A DNA stretch of 64,000 nucleotides from Lepisosteus oculatus (GCF_040954835.1 NC_090698.1:74382284-74446283), one strand, 5' to 3'. Positions 30,780 to 42,840 are shown, counted from the stretch's first letter. Numbers and translations are program-made. Notes: generated by a model not told the origin, from the sequence alone.

Positions 30780-30960
30780 TCATTTGCCTGACAGTGTTTT
30801 CCAAAGCGACTTGCAGCTGTACCCCTTTAGACCGCTGGTCATCTTACTGCAGCGTTCTGAGGGCGCTGCCCAGTTCGGGGGTACTACCGCTCAGGGTGTG
30901 AACCCACAACCTCCCAGTTCTACGATCTGCACTCCTAAGGACAACTCCACACTAGAGAAG
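30780..30960 (+). repeat. Dispersed tRNA-SINE-like repeat fragment
   Basis: TTTTCCAAAGCGACTTGCAG, then CAGGGTGTGAACCCACAACC, follow the layout of a widespread fish repeat (a 'tccaaagcgactta...gaacccacaaccctcc' module). Similar fragments are at 44505, 45330 and 48808. Confidence 0.5.
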
Positions 30961-33900
30961 ACACGCCCTCCCAGGGATTCGGTCATGGTGAACAGAATAT
31001 CTCACATAAATATAACACCATGCTAGCCTTTCTCCAAGAGTGTACCGTGGGTTTACCTAGCTTAGGTACAAACAGAAAGCCTCCTAAACTACATCATTTA
31101 AATTCTAACTCTTCACTCTTCTTTGATAGTCTGAACACTCGACTGCAAAATACAGGGGCCTGACTCATAAATCCAAGGTCCCAAAACAGTCTGTAGGACC
31201 CAAAAGAGAAGAAAGACTAAATATACTTGAGTCCAAAGGCACACCTAAGGAAAGTCGCTGACTTAGTCATGCAGCTGGAACAATTCAGGAACTTTTAAAC
31301 TTCAAAATGAAAATGACAATGTCTTCTGAATCCACTAGGGGGAGCACTGCTTCCTCATAACACTGGAGACAATTCAGGGAGTAAGACTGCTTTGAATTCA
31401 TGGGCTGGGCTGTGTTCATGTTGAGCATTGCAACGGAGCCGGGAGTCTGAACCAGTGAGCAGACTGCGCTTGTTACAGCAGGGGGCGTGTGCTTGTCTGG
31501 ATCTTCTCATACAGACATCTGAAACTGTCCCCTGGCCTGTCCAGAGTTGCCAATATGGACCCTTCACCCTTTTATTCATATGTGAAAGCCAGAAGCAGGT
31601 CACTGCGTTGTGATTAATCAGAAGCCCACCTAAGGCACAGGGGAGTTTGATATTCCTCTTTTAAAATATTTCACCCGGGCTGTTTGTGTGGAAAGTGCCA
31701 GTAAGAGATTCTCTCAGATGCCCTTGGCTTTGTGATCACTTACTTCCATGACTCGTTCCTGTGTAAAGTTGACAGAGTTTTGAAAGACACTCGCGTTTGT
31801 TGCCTCATTCTGTCAAAGCTAACACTCCCTTTCTGCTTCTCCTGCCAAAGCGAGAGAGCACCACGCCTACCAGCCCCCGGTCAAATCAAACAGAAACTGG
31901 CCTCTTGTTTTCCTGTGATTCTGAATCAGGCTTTACCAGGCCTGGATTCACTACACTCAATGCACACTTGACTTTACCATTAGTGCTCTTATTTGAAATG
32001 AAAAGTGCTGAGTGCTCCAGCGTAGTTTGTGTCCACACTAACCAGGCCTGACGTATCCGCCCAGCCCGAGTGCTCAGGCCAGAGCAGAGCAGAGCAGGCA
32101 TGAGGCAAAACCACGGTTCACACGGCGTGTTGTCGGTCCGCCAGCAAAGCGCTGTTTGCACAGGCGTGCTAGGAAACGCCAAGGGAAGCCGAGCTCCTTG
32201 GGTGAAGAATCTCAGGAAGTCCGAGCCGCTTCTCCCACAGGCCTGCTGTGCTCCGAGCGCTGAGCCAGGCAGTCGGCTCCGGACTGCACACAGCAGCCTC
32301 TGGACAGGCAGGAGCCTGTGAGCTGGAGTGGGGGCAGGTCGATCGATACGCTGCGTACTTGTGCAAATCCCTTGGTCTGAGTTTTTTACCTTTTCTTCAG
32401 TTCAGGGAGCATGAATGAATGAATGAATGGTAGAGATATAATTATGTGTTTCCTGTATTTTAGTGTATGACTTAAAAAAAGTAAAAAATACAGAAGAGGA
32501 GGAACACTTTATTCACCTTGCAAAAACTGTAGAACTAGGAATCTTCACATTGATTCAGCTCATCACCCCCAAAACAAGGGAACCCCAATACACCCTCACA
32601 TTTCCCCTGAGTGCTCAGTCCACCCCTGCAGTCAGAACACACAGTAGCGCTGGGTTCGTCTTTTGGACACTAGCTTACTATTGCTATAAAAATAAGTTTG
32701 ATCCAGTTTTTATCCTGTGTTACTCTACAGAATCTGCCTTTCGTTTTTAAATTAATATCCACCACCTTAAGAACACATGAGGAGGTTCCTGGTTCAAACC
32801 TCAGCTGTGCCCCTGTCTCATGACTCTGCAGCAGCAGCTCATGAACGCGGTAGTTTTCCACCTATCTTCTGTAAGTCACTTCGGCTGAATGACTCTCCGT
32901 AGAGCAGGCTCTGTGCTGCACGAACGTCTGTGGCATTCATTCTCTTAGATCACCACTGTCTGACCAACTAGGGATCTTTCTGAGGAAGAGCCACTTGTTG
33001 AGGGCATGTTATTCTTACATGGTACATTCACATGTGAGCTCACATTAGAATCAGAATTTACTTTCCAATACAAAATGTGTATATACTGTATTGAATACAT
33101 CAATCATTCAGTGGATTTTACAGATGTATACAATCAATGTACAATAAACATCAATACAGTACAGCTCAAAACCATAAGATTCAGGTGTGAGCTGCATTTT
33201 TCTACACTATATGCTGTCAAAGCAATGCTCTGAAGAGGCCCCTACATCAGAATTTAAAGGAGTAACAGGTCTCAGAATGACTGAAATACTTTTAAAAAAA
33301 ATGTGTGTCCTTTGGTCCTCTGAAACGTCATTCAGATGGTAGTTTTTCACATCGGGAGTGAAATGGAGATGAGGCAGCACTATTGGCACTGCTGGTGTAG
33401 ACGTGGGTCAGCCGGTTCTGCTTGTGGCCAGTCATGGTGCTGCCCGTGTTTGTAATCCATGAGAGCTCGGCTCTACCCCCGACACTACAATTCCCATTTC
33501 ACCGAGCGGAATGTGTTTAAAAGAGCAAGGAAAGGTTTATTCCCTGCTGAAAAGAGAAGAAAGGAAACCCAGTGTTTAAAGGAGCTCACTCTCTGCCAGA
33601 CGTGTGTAGGGCAGCTCTGGGTGTGTTTCCTTGCATCAGAGCTGCTCAACCTTCTCAAGAGTGATCATCTCTGCGTGGCTTTTAACAACATGTCCTGTGC
33701 TGTCTGAGAAGTTTGTTATCAGATATTTTAAAAAAATATCCCTTCACAAGCTGCCTGCACTCCTCCAGGCTGAATCTCGACTGGTAGGATGTGGAGGCAC
33801 AGATGACTGAACTCACTTCTCAGGCCTGTCATGCTGAGGCTTGCCTGTGCACTGAAGTTCACACCTGAGTTCAGAGCTATCTGAGCGCTGATAAGGAGTT

Positions 33901-34734
33901 CTGACTCGTCACCTGTTCAAGACAAACATTAAAGACTCTTGTTTGCCTGATATTCCTTGCACAAGCTTCATGTTCAAAAGGCAGCAGTGTATGTTACAGA
34001 TACACAGAAAAGACACCCGATTTGAATTTCTAAAGGGCACTCCCTGTAGCAGAATTAGATTATATAAGGTTCGTGTCACGGATGTCACTCCATGCACAGA
34101 ACATGACACGGCTTACTCATAGCGCAGTCCAGGACCAACAGGTCCCAGAACCCAGTGTCCCAGAGGAACAGTCCAATAGCATTATTCTCCAGACCCAGCT
34201 CCACTCAGTAACCTGGTTTGCCTCCTGACACCAGAGCGGAGACAGTGAAGTTCCAGGACCCTCCTCAGCTCTGGGTGTCCTGGACTCTGTGTTCTGGTGT
34301 TTCCCTTCTGTCCTGTGTATCTCCGAGTCCAGTTCCAGGTAGAGGAGGCTCCCTGTCACTGGTGTGTGATTGAGTCCTACAGAGTCTGATTGCTGCAGTC
34401 TCTCCTGCTGTCCTTTCTCCTTCCCAAAAGACCTCGGCTCTTTTCAGACTGAGGCTTTTCTAGGGCTGCCCAACAATGCTGTAGATTCATCCCGAGAAGC
34501 TTTGGGTGTGGGCAGGCTCCCTGCCCAGGGCGTGTTCAGGAAGTGGCTGTACTGTATACAGACGGCCAGGTGTATCAACAGTTTGTTCAAGCGCACCCCG
34601 TGCCCGTTCTCGATCACAGGCACAGTCAAACCCCAACATGTTGCCCCCAAATCGTTGGTAATTACTTGGGATCTATGCTAAGAGGACCTTGTACTAGAAA
34701 ACACAGAGGATAAGGCGTGAAATTGCATCAACAC
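30961..34734. other. No gene recognised
   Basis: Apart from a GAAT microsatellite at about 32410-32430 and the repeat at 33521-33578, nothing can be supported. No conserved exon found in either direction. Confidence 0.5.
33521..33578. repeat. Foldback repeat family, partial copy E
   Basis: GGTTTATTCCCTGCTGAAAA followed by GAGAAGAAAGGAAACCCAGTG: the left arm of the family only, truncated on both sides. Confidence 0.5.
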
Positions 34735-34850
34735 CAGGGTGTTGCCTGCGATGGACTGGCACCCTGTCCAGGGTGTACCCTGCCTTGTGCTCGTTGCTTC
34801 CTGCCACAACGTATGGTATAAAGCGGTTTGGCAAATGACATGACTAGGGT
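34735..34850 (-). repeat. Dispersed fish repeat, unexpanded minus-strand copy
   Basis: On the minus strand it reads GCAGGGTACACCCTGGACAG then GGTGCCAGTCCATCGCAGG, the same segment that is amplified as the 60-bp unit at 11888-12895. Here it is single copy. This gives the ancestral arrangement inside the same window. Confidence 0.6.
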
Positions 34851-35439
34851 GTCGCTGGCCCATTAGGGCAAATTGGCATCACACAGCCCTTGACAGCCGG
34901 TCCCTCCCCACACCCACACCCTCTCTTCACTCTGCCATTCACTACAGACCAAGGTGAAGAGTGCAATGGAGTTTTTTGCAATGTAGTGGATTTCCCAGTG
35001 GAGCCAACTGGAGGACTGTACTGACTCAGGCACAGATGAAAGTGTAGTTGTGCACAGTGTGTGTAATTGAGTTTGAAGTGTAAATTGCACAGGTGTTAAT
35101 TGTAATGGAATGTTTCAGTTCTCACTCTGGGTTTAAAGAATATTCTACCTGGCACAGGCTTTCACTGTGTCAGTGCTGGTGAGACACAGTGTGGCTGTTA
35201 ATAATGATAACCTTCCTTTTATATAGCATCTTTCATGCTACATCACTTCAATGTGCAGTAAAATAATCATTATCCTGGAATCTCTCTGTAGAAGGACAAG
35301 GGTTTGGAGTGCAGAAGGGGCAGACAGAGAACCGATTAAGTCCAATTCTTTCGGAAGGTCTGGAAGCGATCAGGGAAGCTGACTGATACTCTTGATAGAC
35401 TGATAGAATTCCAGAGCCTTGGGGGCGTTAAAGTGTTTC
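34851..35439. other. No gene recognised
   Basis: A stretch at about 35210-35290 (TTTTATATAGCATCTTTCATG and following) resembles a SINE-tail fragment. No exon. Confidence 0.4.
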
Positions 35440-36150
35440 ATTCTATGACATTGTGCACTGCAGGAGCTGGTCATCGATTTTAGAAAGCAGGGTGGGGACC
35501 CCACCCCTGTTCACATCAAGGGGGTGGCTGTAGAGAAGGTCAGCAGCTCCAGGTTCCTGGGTACCTTCATCACTAGTGATTGAACGTGGTCCCAGCATGT
35601 AACTGGAGCTCAAACGAAGGCACAACTGCGCCTTTACTTCCTCAGCCAGCTGAATCAGTGTGGTCTGTCTCCAGCGGTCCTGACCACATGGTACAGGTGC
35701 GCTGTGGAGACTGGCTCACGTGTGGGAGGACGGTGTGGCTTGGCAGCAGCTCGCTGTCTCACCAGAAGGGTTACAGGGGGCGATCAGGTCAGCCCACTCC
35801 ATCACTGGGGTACAGCTCCCCTCTATTTCAGACATTTTCACTACTCGCAGCCTCAGGAAGGCTGGAAGTATCGTGAAGGACACCAGTCATCCTGGTTCCT
35901 CACTGTTCTCCTCCCTTCCCTCTGGTCAGCGTTGTAGGAGCAGAAAGGCACCAACTTCCAGATCCACAGAGAGCTTCTTCCCACAAGCTGTCAGATTACT
36001 GAACTCTACCCCCACCACCGGCTCACACTGATGGGTTCGTTTTTTTTCACTAAGATGTTATTTAACTTGTTGTTGTTGCCGCTGTTTCTGTCCGTGTATT
36101 GGAGCACACAAGCAAATAAGCATTTCATTGCACGTCTGCGTGTGACAGTG
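35440..36150 (+). mobile_element. L2/Rex-like LINE relic, 3' part
   Basis: Translation in shifting frames gives the C-terminal half of a non-LTR retrotransposon reverse transcriptase: QELVIDFRKQGGDPTPVHIK, VSSSRFLGTFITSD, LRLYFLSQLNQCG, then RKAGSIVKDTSHPGSSLF and SLPSGQRCRS...RSTESFFPQAVRLLNS. A stop codon after ITSD and at least two frameshifts make it dead. The 3' end carries AATAAGCATTTCATTGCACG, typical of the element's tail. The polymerase catalytic core is absent (5' truncated). Confidence 0.8.
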
Positions 36151-36582
36151 TACTGCACTGAGAGGGTCAGCAGCTCAGCGGTACTTCATCCCGAGAAGGC
36201 GGTGGGAGGTCGCGCGCCGCTGCTGCGCTCGCGGCCCGGGCAGCTGGGGCAGCTGGAGCAGCTGGGAGAGAGGCGGTACCGGAGCGCCGGCAGCAGGGAG
36301 CCTCCCTCGGAGTCAGAAACGTGAAGCGGAATAATTAGGTCTGAACCACTTCAATATGCGCTCCAGCATGACAGGCGCCCAGGGCGACGCTTGCACACGC
36401 CTCTCGGTAGCGATAGCCTGCCACAGGTCCGGCCTATGAAGTAAATCTATCAAAACCTAGCGCTCGGTCTTACTTTGACAGCGGGAGGGGCGAATCCTGG
36501 TTAGAAAGTCAACTGTGTGTCAGGTTGGAAGTCTGTCTTCACAGGGCGAGTGCTTGTTACTCATCCGTGCGCACTTGCAGCG

Positions 36583-36627
36583 ATGCCGAACAAAGGCAAA
36601 CACAACCGTCCGAAGAAGTCGAGAGGG
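36583..36627 (+). CDS. First coding exon of an unidentified gene (15 codons)
   Basis: ATG at 36583 in a CpG island opens MPNKGKHNRPKKSRG and ends exactly at a consensus donor GGG|GTAAGT (36628), phase 0. The peptide is strongly basic (seven Lys or Arg in 15 residues) and could act as a nuclear-localisation or membrane/RNA-contact segment, but that is inference. Context before the ATG is GCAGCG, acceptable for initiation. A phase-0 alanine-rich exon 6 kb downstream (42636-42704) is a compatible next exon. I do not recognise the protein. The gene would read to the right, probably beyond the window. Confidence 0.55.
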
Positions 36628-37403
36628 GTAAGTGATGTCGCAGCAGGTATTCTCTCCCCGCGAATGCGTGGCGTGGTGTCAACGGCCCCTTCCTGCCGGG
36701 ACGAGCCCGGCTCTCAGTGCGAGATTCCCGAACACCAAGCCGGGGCCCGGCGACCCTGGACGCGGCCGGCCCCCTGGCCGAGGGGCGTCAGTCGGTTTTG
36801 GCAGGGTGGTCTGCGCAGGGACCACGGACCGGCGGGGATAAGGGTTTCTAGGACTGTTTCACACAAGTTTACACAACTTCATTGTTACACAAGTTCACTA
36901 CTCCGTAGCGACGCGGGGGGAAAACGTGACAATAATACCTCCGCTCGTGTCTGTTGGAATCTTGCACAACGAGGTTAAAATTTGACTCTTTTTTTTTGGC
37001 AATTCGCCTCTGCCCGTGGTAAGAACGTATTCCCAGACCGCCGGGTAATTAAACACGTTGGGTGTAATTATTGTCGTTGAGTTTTATATGTGTGTCGGTA
37101 AGTATTGTCGTGTTCTTCTCCGCCCCGCCCCGCCTTGTTCGGTCAAAATGGGAGACTGATTTTGGAAAATGTAGGAATTTGGCAGCAGCGCCTGGAGGAG
37201 GGGCAGGGTGACGCGTGAAGAGGGCGAGGGTGCGGGGGGGCGGACGGGCACGGCCCGTGGGACTCGGGGAGCGCGGACAGGCTGGACGAGTGGGCTGACT
37301 GGAGGAAGCCCGTCCGGTCTGTGCGCTTCCCGGTGCCCGAGGCGGCAGGTCGGAGACTCGGACTCGTCCCTTCACGCCAGCGCGCTGACGCACGGAGCCG
37401 CAG

Positions 37404-37433
37404 ATGGCTTATGCGAAGTATTGGTCCATGACA
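37404..37433 (+). CDS. Candidate alternative first exon (10 codons)
   Basis: ATG GCT TAT GCG ... encodes MAYAKYWSMT and stops at a near-perfect donor ACA|GTAAGTG (37434). It lies inside the same CpG island, ends in phase 0 like the exon at 36583, and could splice to the same second exon. Support is only the donor and the island, so a chance donor is possible. Confidence 0.3.
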
Positions 37434-37840
37434 GTAAGTGGCGTGAGGAGTCGCAGCTCGGAGGCTTTCGTTTGGGGGGCTTCGGGGTAAGCGTGAGGAC
37501 CAAAAAAAAGAGCGGAGGTTTGTTTTCTCCCTCCGGGTCCGGGCAGGCTCGCTGTGACTGCAGGGGCTGGGTGCGCAGAGCGCGATGCCCGTGCGTGTGT
37601 CTGCAGGATGGCTGACTGACAGCAGTGCTAGCGCTGCCGTTCCTGCAGGCGATACGCGCTTTGTGCGCGGAGCCTTGAGCAAACAGTCCTCAGCAGCACC
37701 TGCTCCGCGTTCGCAGGAAACTCCCGGCGCTTCTCCAGAGCAGCTCCAGCTCCGTGCGGGGAGCCGCCCGGGACTCTCCAAACACTTCAGAGTCGAGTTT
37801 TCACGAGAGGCGTGTCTCTGGAATACGGACAGTTCGTGTG

Positions 37841-38769
37841 TCTTCTCCTTTGCCTTAGTCGCTTGCTGTACATGTTAAACGCCCCTGGTTTAGAGCCGTG
37901 ATTGGGAAAGTAACAGCCTTAGTCTGATTCACTCTGATTTAAGATTTAACAGCGGTGTAGAAGTTGCAGACTCGATACTTGGATTAGGTGCAGTGAATGA
38001 AGCGTCTTTGCGCATTGGTGCCTCTAGGGGCGCTAACAAAGCGTGTCTCGGCATTCAGTCTGCAGAGAGACACCCGAAAGGACATACGAGTCTCGACACA
38101 GAGCTGCTCTCTAAGTTCAGACTTATTACTGCTTCAAGCAGCGTGTGTGAGAACACAGCGATACCCGGAGGATTGCAGCACAATACTCCACCTCGTCCAT
38201 CTCATTTTAAGGAGATTGTGAATGATTTCTCGGCATCAGTATTACTATTTATTTTGTACTTGAAATATCTTCAGGTAGCCTCATAAGGTAATGCAAGCAG
38301 TAAAGCTATTCAGCGGTTTCACACTCTGCAGTATGTAAAATGCACTACAGATGACGCTCTCTAGTTTTTCCATACTGCTTTCCCCACAGTACAAATTGGT
38401 TTTAATATTTAAGTGGAAAACATGGCTGGGAGGCTGCATCAAATGCAGTTTTTGCGCGTGACGTGCTGTGAAATCTTTGGTTATTCGCAGTGTCTTACTG
38501 GAAAGTTAAATACTGTGGTTCCAGTATTATCTACTCACATAAAGAGTCAGAGAGAGGGCAACACGGGTTGCAGACCATTTGTTCCCTTACTGAACTGCAG
38601 CCTGGTCAAGGAAATGTGCAGCATGAAGCAGTCCTTGGTTTTGGTGCCGCTGTGGTGGGTCGGAGCAGTGCCCTGGTTACCAGCAGTGGGTCCAGTTTCT
38701 TCAGGGACCAGAGCTGCACTGCAAACTCAGCCTGTACCACTGTGTTTCTTTCTTCCAGCTCAATCAGAG
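37841..38769. other. Presumed intron, nothing recognised
   Basis: No further exon or repeat can be supported. Confidence 0.4.
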
Positions 38770-38960
38770 CGAAAAACCACAGGCGGAAACTGTTGGAAGT
38801 GCATTTAAAACCAAGAGCAGGAAACACTTCTTTACACAAAGGGTGGCGGGTGTGTGGAACAAGCCATGTTGTTCAAATGGCTCACTGGTGATCACTTGAT
38901 GTATTAACTCCCTGCCAAGCCGGCCACATTGGCCAAAAGGCTCCCCTTGTTTGTTACTGT
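38770..38960 (+). repeat. LINE 3'-coding relic (CR1/L2-like)
   Basis: Plus-strand sequence reads roughly AGNTSLHKGWRVCGTSHVV in one frame; aligned as a CR1/L2 tail it shows AGKHFFTQRVAGVWNK across a frame change, the same tail as at 7828 and 10230. Degraded. Confidence 0.45.
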
Positions 38961-39374
38961 TTTTATGTTCTTGAAAATCTCACCAGTAAGTTTCAGGATT
39001 ATTCTGATAGGCTCGGGCAATAAGTTGCACTTTTCGAAAGCTGAGATCGGAAACAACTGCAATATTAAACTGTTGTTGTGACTCACCCCTGCTCATATTT
39101 CAAGCGTTGCTTGAATATTGTACAATATTGATGTTGTCATTTCCAGATCTTTGCAATTACTTTGCTGGAAGTGCACGTATTCATTTCTGCATTTGGGTCC
39201 ACAGACAGTATCCAGTCTGCAGAGAGCACTGTTAAGTATCCATTGTGCTGTCTGTGGTGTGCAGTATTCAGTATCCAGTGTGCAATGCACAGTCTGTAGT
39301 GCAGCATTCCTTGCATTGCTGTGCTCTTTACAGTAAGGCGTGGGTGCAGGGCTCACAGGTTATCTCTACACAGT
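38961..39374. other. Nothing recognised
   Basis: A low-complexity series of CAGTATTCAGTATCCAGTG-like and CAGTCTGTAGTGCAG-like phrases lies at 39200-39310. No gene. Confidence 0.4.
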
Positions 39375-39386
39375 GAAAAGAAACCA

Positions 39387-40399
39387 GGTCAAAACTCACC
39401 ATCAGCTCTTCCGGGAGTTTTGACCTGGCAGTGAAGGCACTGAGGGAGAAGGCACTCAGGGCTTTCTACGCAATAAGAAGGAGGCTCTTCAACATCAACC
39501 CACCAACAAGAATCTGGCTCCAAATATTTGAAAGTGTAATCCAACCCATTGCCCTATACAGCAGTGAAGTTTGGGGTCCCCTCACAGACCAGGATTACAC
39601 CCAATGGGACAAACACCCCACAGAAACTCTGCACATGGAGATCTGTAGAATCATCCTCCGTGTGCAGAGAAAAACTCCTAACAACGGGTGCAGGGCCGAA
39701 TTAGGCCAGTACCCACTATTGATAAACATACAGAAAAGAATATTAAAGTATTGGCTACACCTAAAAAACAGTGACCAAAATTCCTACCACCACAAAGCCC
39801 TGCTGAGCCAAGAGCTGAGCCCAAAACAGAGCCCCCTGAGCCAGCTGGTCCTGAGGCTCACCGACCTGAGCCACACCAACACTAACCAGCCTCAGGACAG
39901 CACTGCTAGAGCACCACAACCCAGACTCAACCACATCACAGCACAGATCAAACAGCAATATCTCACACACTGGGACACACACACACAAACACAACATAAA
40001 CTGGAATGCTACAGAACCTAAAACAGACAATACACATATTTGACCAAAATAAAAAATAACAAACAGAAACAGACCCTGACGAAGTACAGGCTCAGTGACC
40101 ACAACCTGGCCATAGAAACTGGGCGACACAGGCAGACCTGGCTGCCCAGAGAGGACAGGCTGACTGCCAGCAGGGAGAAATAGAGACAGAGGTGCACTTC
40201 CTACTGCACTGTGACAGATACTCTGGGTCAATATTATATAATATGTCTTTGTTGTAAATGTCTGTAACATGTCTGTAGATTTTATTTTACTTATATTTTT
40301 TGTTTTGTTCTATGTTAATTTTATTATTTTTATTTGCTTTGGCAACACTGATTGTACCTATCGGTCATGCTAATAAAGCACCTTGAATTGAATTGAATT
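39387..40399 (+). mobile_element. 5'-truncated I/Nimb-like LINE with target-site duplication
   Basis: Encodes the C-terminal end of a non-LTR retrotransposon ORF2 (39431-40021): ALREKALRAFYAIRRRLF, ESVIQPIALYSSEVWGP and ICRIILRVQRKTPNNGCRAE-type motifs, with no polymerase catalytic domain. It continues through a 3' untranslated region to AATAAAGCACCTT and a (GAATT)n tail. A 12-bp direct repeat GAAAAGAAACCA flanks it exactly (39375-39386 and 40400-40411), marking the target site. A second copy of the same tail is at 52840. The element cannot move on its own. Coordinates are set by the duplication. Confidence 0.85.
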
Positions 40400-40486
40400 G
40401 AAAAGAAACCACTGAGTCAACATTCTCCCCTGGACGAGTGCAGCAGCAGTTAGTGTTGCTGGGATACCTCCAGAAACTTGTACAGT

Positions 40487-40560
40487 ATCTTAGATAAGAT
40501 AAGATCACTTTATTGGCCCTATACAATTTCTTGCATTAGGATTTTGTCTTTTTGCATACC
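40487..40560 (-). mobile_element. LINE or SINE 3' tail, minus strand
   Basis: AGATAAGATAAGATCACTTTATTGGCC reads on the minus strand as GGCCAATAAAGTGATCTTATC plus TTATC repeats (quoted in pieces), the usual end of a fish retroelement. Only the tail is present. Confidence 0.5.
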
Positions 40561-41009
40561 CCAGCTTGCTCTCCATGAGACTTGCAGGCACACAGACGGG
40601 GAGAGAGGGTGTTCACACAGACAAGTTAGGACCCATTTTGTGGCCGTGGTTTGTTTGGGCTCTTCAGGAAATGTACTGCTGTGTGTTTCAGATCGACAAA
40701 CTTGCTGTACTGTTGCAAATCACACAGTTTATAGTGATGTACTGGAGGGAAATGTGTGTCTGCCTACAGGTTTAGGAAAGTGTAGCTCAGAAAGTGTTGC
40801 TGGTCAGTTTTTTTTAACATTGTAGTTTCTGGATAGCATTCCGTGTCCCTGTTTCACATGATCACACGTTCCTGTTTCTTGTTCCCCTCACATCTGCCTC
40901 GCTTTCTCTTGATCTTAATCCTAACGATGTTGGTGGTCGGAGCTGTAGGAGTGCTGCTCCAGGCAGGGCTCCCTCTTGGAAAGAGCAGTTAGCAGAGCCA
41001 GTCAACCTA
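40561..41009. other. Nothing recognised
   Basis: Presumed intron; no exon, array or element can be supported. Confidence 0.4.
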
Positions 41010-41165
41010 TCAGCTTGTCTTCGGGATGTGGAAGGACATTGCAGCACTCGGGGAAAACCCATGCAAACACAGGAGGACACATGCAAGCTCCACGCAGAAG
41101 GCTCTGCAGGCAGGAGACGGACCGGGACCCGAGATGTGTGAGGTGGCAGCAGTGACGGCGGATGT
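41010..41165 (+). repeat. Dispersed fish repeat, second half
   Basis: Contains CTTCGGGATGTGGAAGGACA, AAAACCCATGCAAACACAGG, ATGCAAGCTCCACGCAGAAG and GACCGGGACCCGAGATG in the order found in a common fish interspersed repeat (the part that follows the segment expanded at 11.9 kb). Confidence 0.65.
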
Positions 41166-41879
41166 GTGCCTAACCCCAGCTGTTTGAAGACTCATTGTGC
41201 TTTCTCTGAAGGCCGTGAACAGAGGCCGCTCTGATACAGCTATGCAAATCCGTTCCGCGCGAGCGACCTGACTGAGCGCGGTGCCCTGCGCTCTGGCCCT
41301 GGCCTGCCGCGGGGGCCTAGCCGAGGTGCCGTGTGCCTGCCTCGCGCCTGACGGGACCAGCCTGCCAGCCCGCTCGCCCTCCTCCAGCAGCTCTGCTTCT
41401 TCCCAGCCCCGGGGCCGTGTGTCCAGCTGGGGGTGTTTGCTGCTTTCAGTGCGTCTGTCCTCTCTGCGCCTCTCCTGTCCTGGGACTCTGAGGGCAGAGG
41501 CTTTTAGCTCACTGTGAGAACAACATCTGGATTCCTGGAGCACTGTGAGGCTCCAGCGGCCCTCTCTCAGGTCTTCGGCGTGAGTGGAGAGATCAGACTG
41601 TGGGCTATTCTCATACCTGCTGCTCCTGTTCTGTAGATTGGAGAGCACCTGTGAGCTGAACCCAGGAACCCCAGTAACACAGCAGCCTGCTGCCTGCTCT
41701 CTTCCCTTGCTTTATCAAGGGCTGGAAGCCAAGGGGCAGAAGGGCTGGGCAAGTCCACTCTGCTCCTAAACCAACAACCGCATGTTCATATTGTTATCCA
41801 AGAAAGAGGAGGGTTTTGTTACATAACGAATGCCTTGTGAGTCTGTAGTGGTGACTTGAGGATCACGTGGTTAGGACCA
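41166..41879. other. Nothing recognised
   Basis: A CpG-richer patch at 41250-41480 has open frames on both strands but no splice-supported exon. Confidence 0.4.
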
Positions 41880-42450
41880 GGGAACACAGAGGATTTAGGA
41901 TTGAGAATAGGAAGCAGTTCTCTGCACTAATAGTGGTGGGTGTCTGGAGCAAGAGGTGCAGACATGTTATTTAAGCTGATTCCATCAGATCATTAAAGAA
42001 ACCACAAAGTGAATAAACTACCAGCAACCTGCACTACTAGCAGTGACTATAAATGAGCTGGATGGGCATCACGGGCCCCTCTCACTTGGAACCTTTCTTA
42101 TGTTTCAAAGTTGCTGCATTTATCAAAGCAGAATCGCCGCAGCTGAAAAAGATTAATTGATGTGCATCAGTGGCTCCAAGGGTGTGTTTTGGCGATATTC
42201 AACTGGGCGATTCTGAAATAGCTGCATCTCAGTGCCTGCCCCCTGGGCCAGGAGAGCACTCCGAGAGGCGATTACAGAGACCTGCTGAGAGAGGAGGAAC
42301 TCCTATTCCTGTGTTCGTGGGACTCAAGCCCTGGTGTTGAAGCACACTGACTCCGTTCAAGAAATGGCTGATACTGGGGACAATTAACTACTAATCACTG
42401 ACTGGGTTAGACAGGCCGAAAGGCCTCCTGTCTTATGTGCTTAGATCGTG
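41880..42450 (+). repeat. Two LINE 3' relics (CR1/L2-like)
   Basis: 41880-42110 and 42330-42450 each show the pattern found elsewhere: an NRKQFSAL..VVGVWSKRCRHVI-like stretch, a SFKKPQSE-like end, then a TGLSCCLSYV-style tail. Both are short and degraded. Confidence 0.45.
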
Positions 42451-42635
42451 CAGCGTTCTCCTTCTCGTGATCTCAGTCTTTTAGGAGCAGTCTGTTCATT
42501 ATTATTATTTATTTATTTCTGTTGTAATTATTACCCGGCTACCCTGGCCCTCCTCGGGTGGCAGTGGGGCTGTCTGTGTTCCCAGCATGCCGGTGGGGCC
42601 AGGCCGGACTGACGCCTGTCCGTTCTCTCCCACAG

Positions 42636-42704
42636 CAGGCGGAGAAGAAGGCCCAGGCGGCGCCGGCGGGGTCGGCCAGAGATGGAGCGGCTGCTGCAGC
42701 ACAG
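42636..42704 (+). CDS. Alanine-rich internal exon, probably of the gene starting at 36583
   Basis: A pyrimidine-rich tract (CGTTCTCTCCCACAG) precedes QAEKKAQAAPAGSARDGAAAAAQ, quoted here as AEKKAQAAPAG and DGAAAAAQ, ending at donor CAG|GTCAGA (42705). It is 69 bp, phase 0 at both ends, so it joins in frame to any of the three candidate first exons that precede it in this model. The acceptor is a NAGNAG (CAGCAG), so splicing at 42639 instead would drop one glutamine. The high-GC, lysine- then alanine-rich composition continues the low-complexity N-terminus begun at 36583. Function unknown. Confidence 0.5.
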
Positions 42705-42840
42705 GTCAGAGGTCACGCCGGTGGCGGGTCAGGAGGAATCGGCCCTTTCTTCAGAAGAAGCTCAGGAGGCGTTTTATGAAAACAGGCTGTAGGCTCTGGC
42801 AGCGCTGGCGGGTCAGGCAGGCTTTAATTCGATGGATGGG

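Larger units (their letters stand above)
36160..37840 (+). promoter_or_regulatory. CpG island promoter region
   Basis: CpG dinucleotides are dense (for example GGTCGCGCGCCGCTGCTGCG near 36209, and repeated blocks to about 37800), in strong contrast to the flanks. It spans the first coding exon at 36583 and the candidate exon at 37404. No TATA box is apparent. This is the usual design of a broadly expressed vertebrate promoter. Confidence 0.7.
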
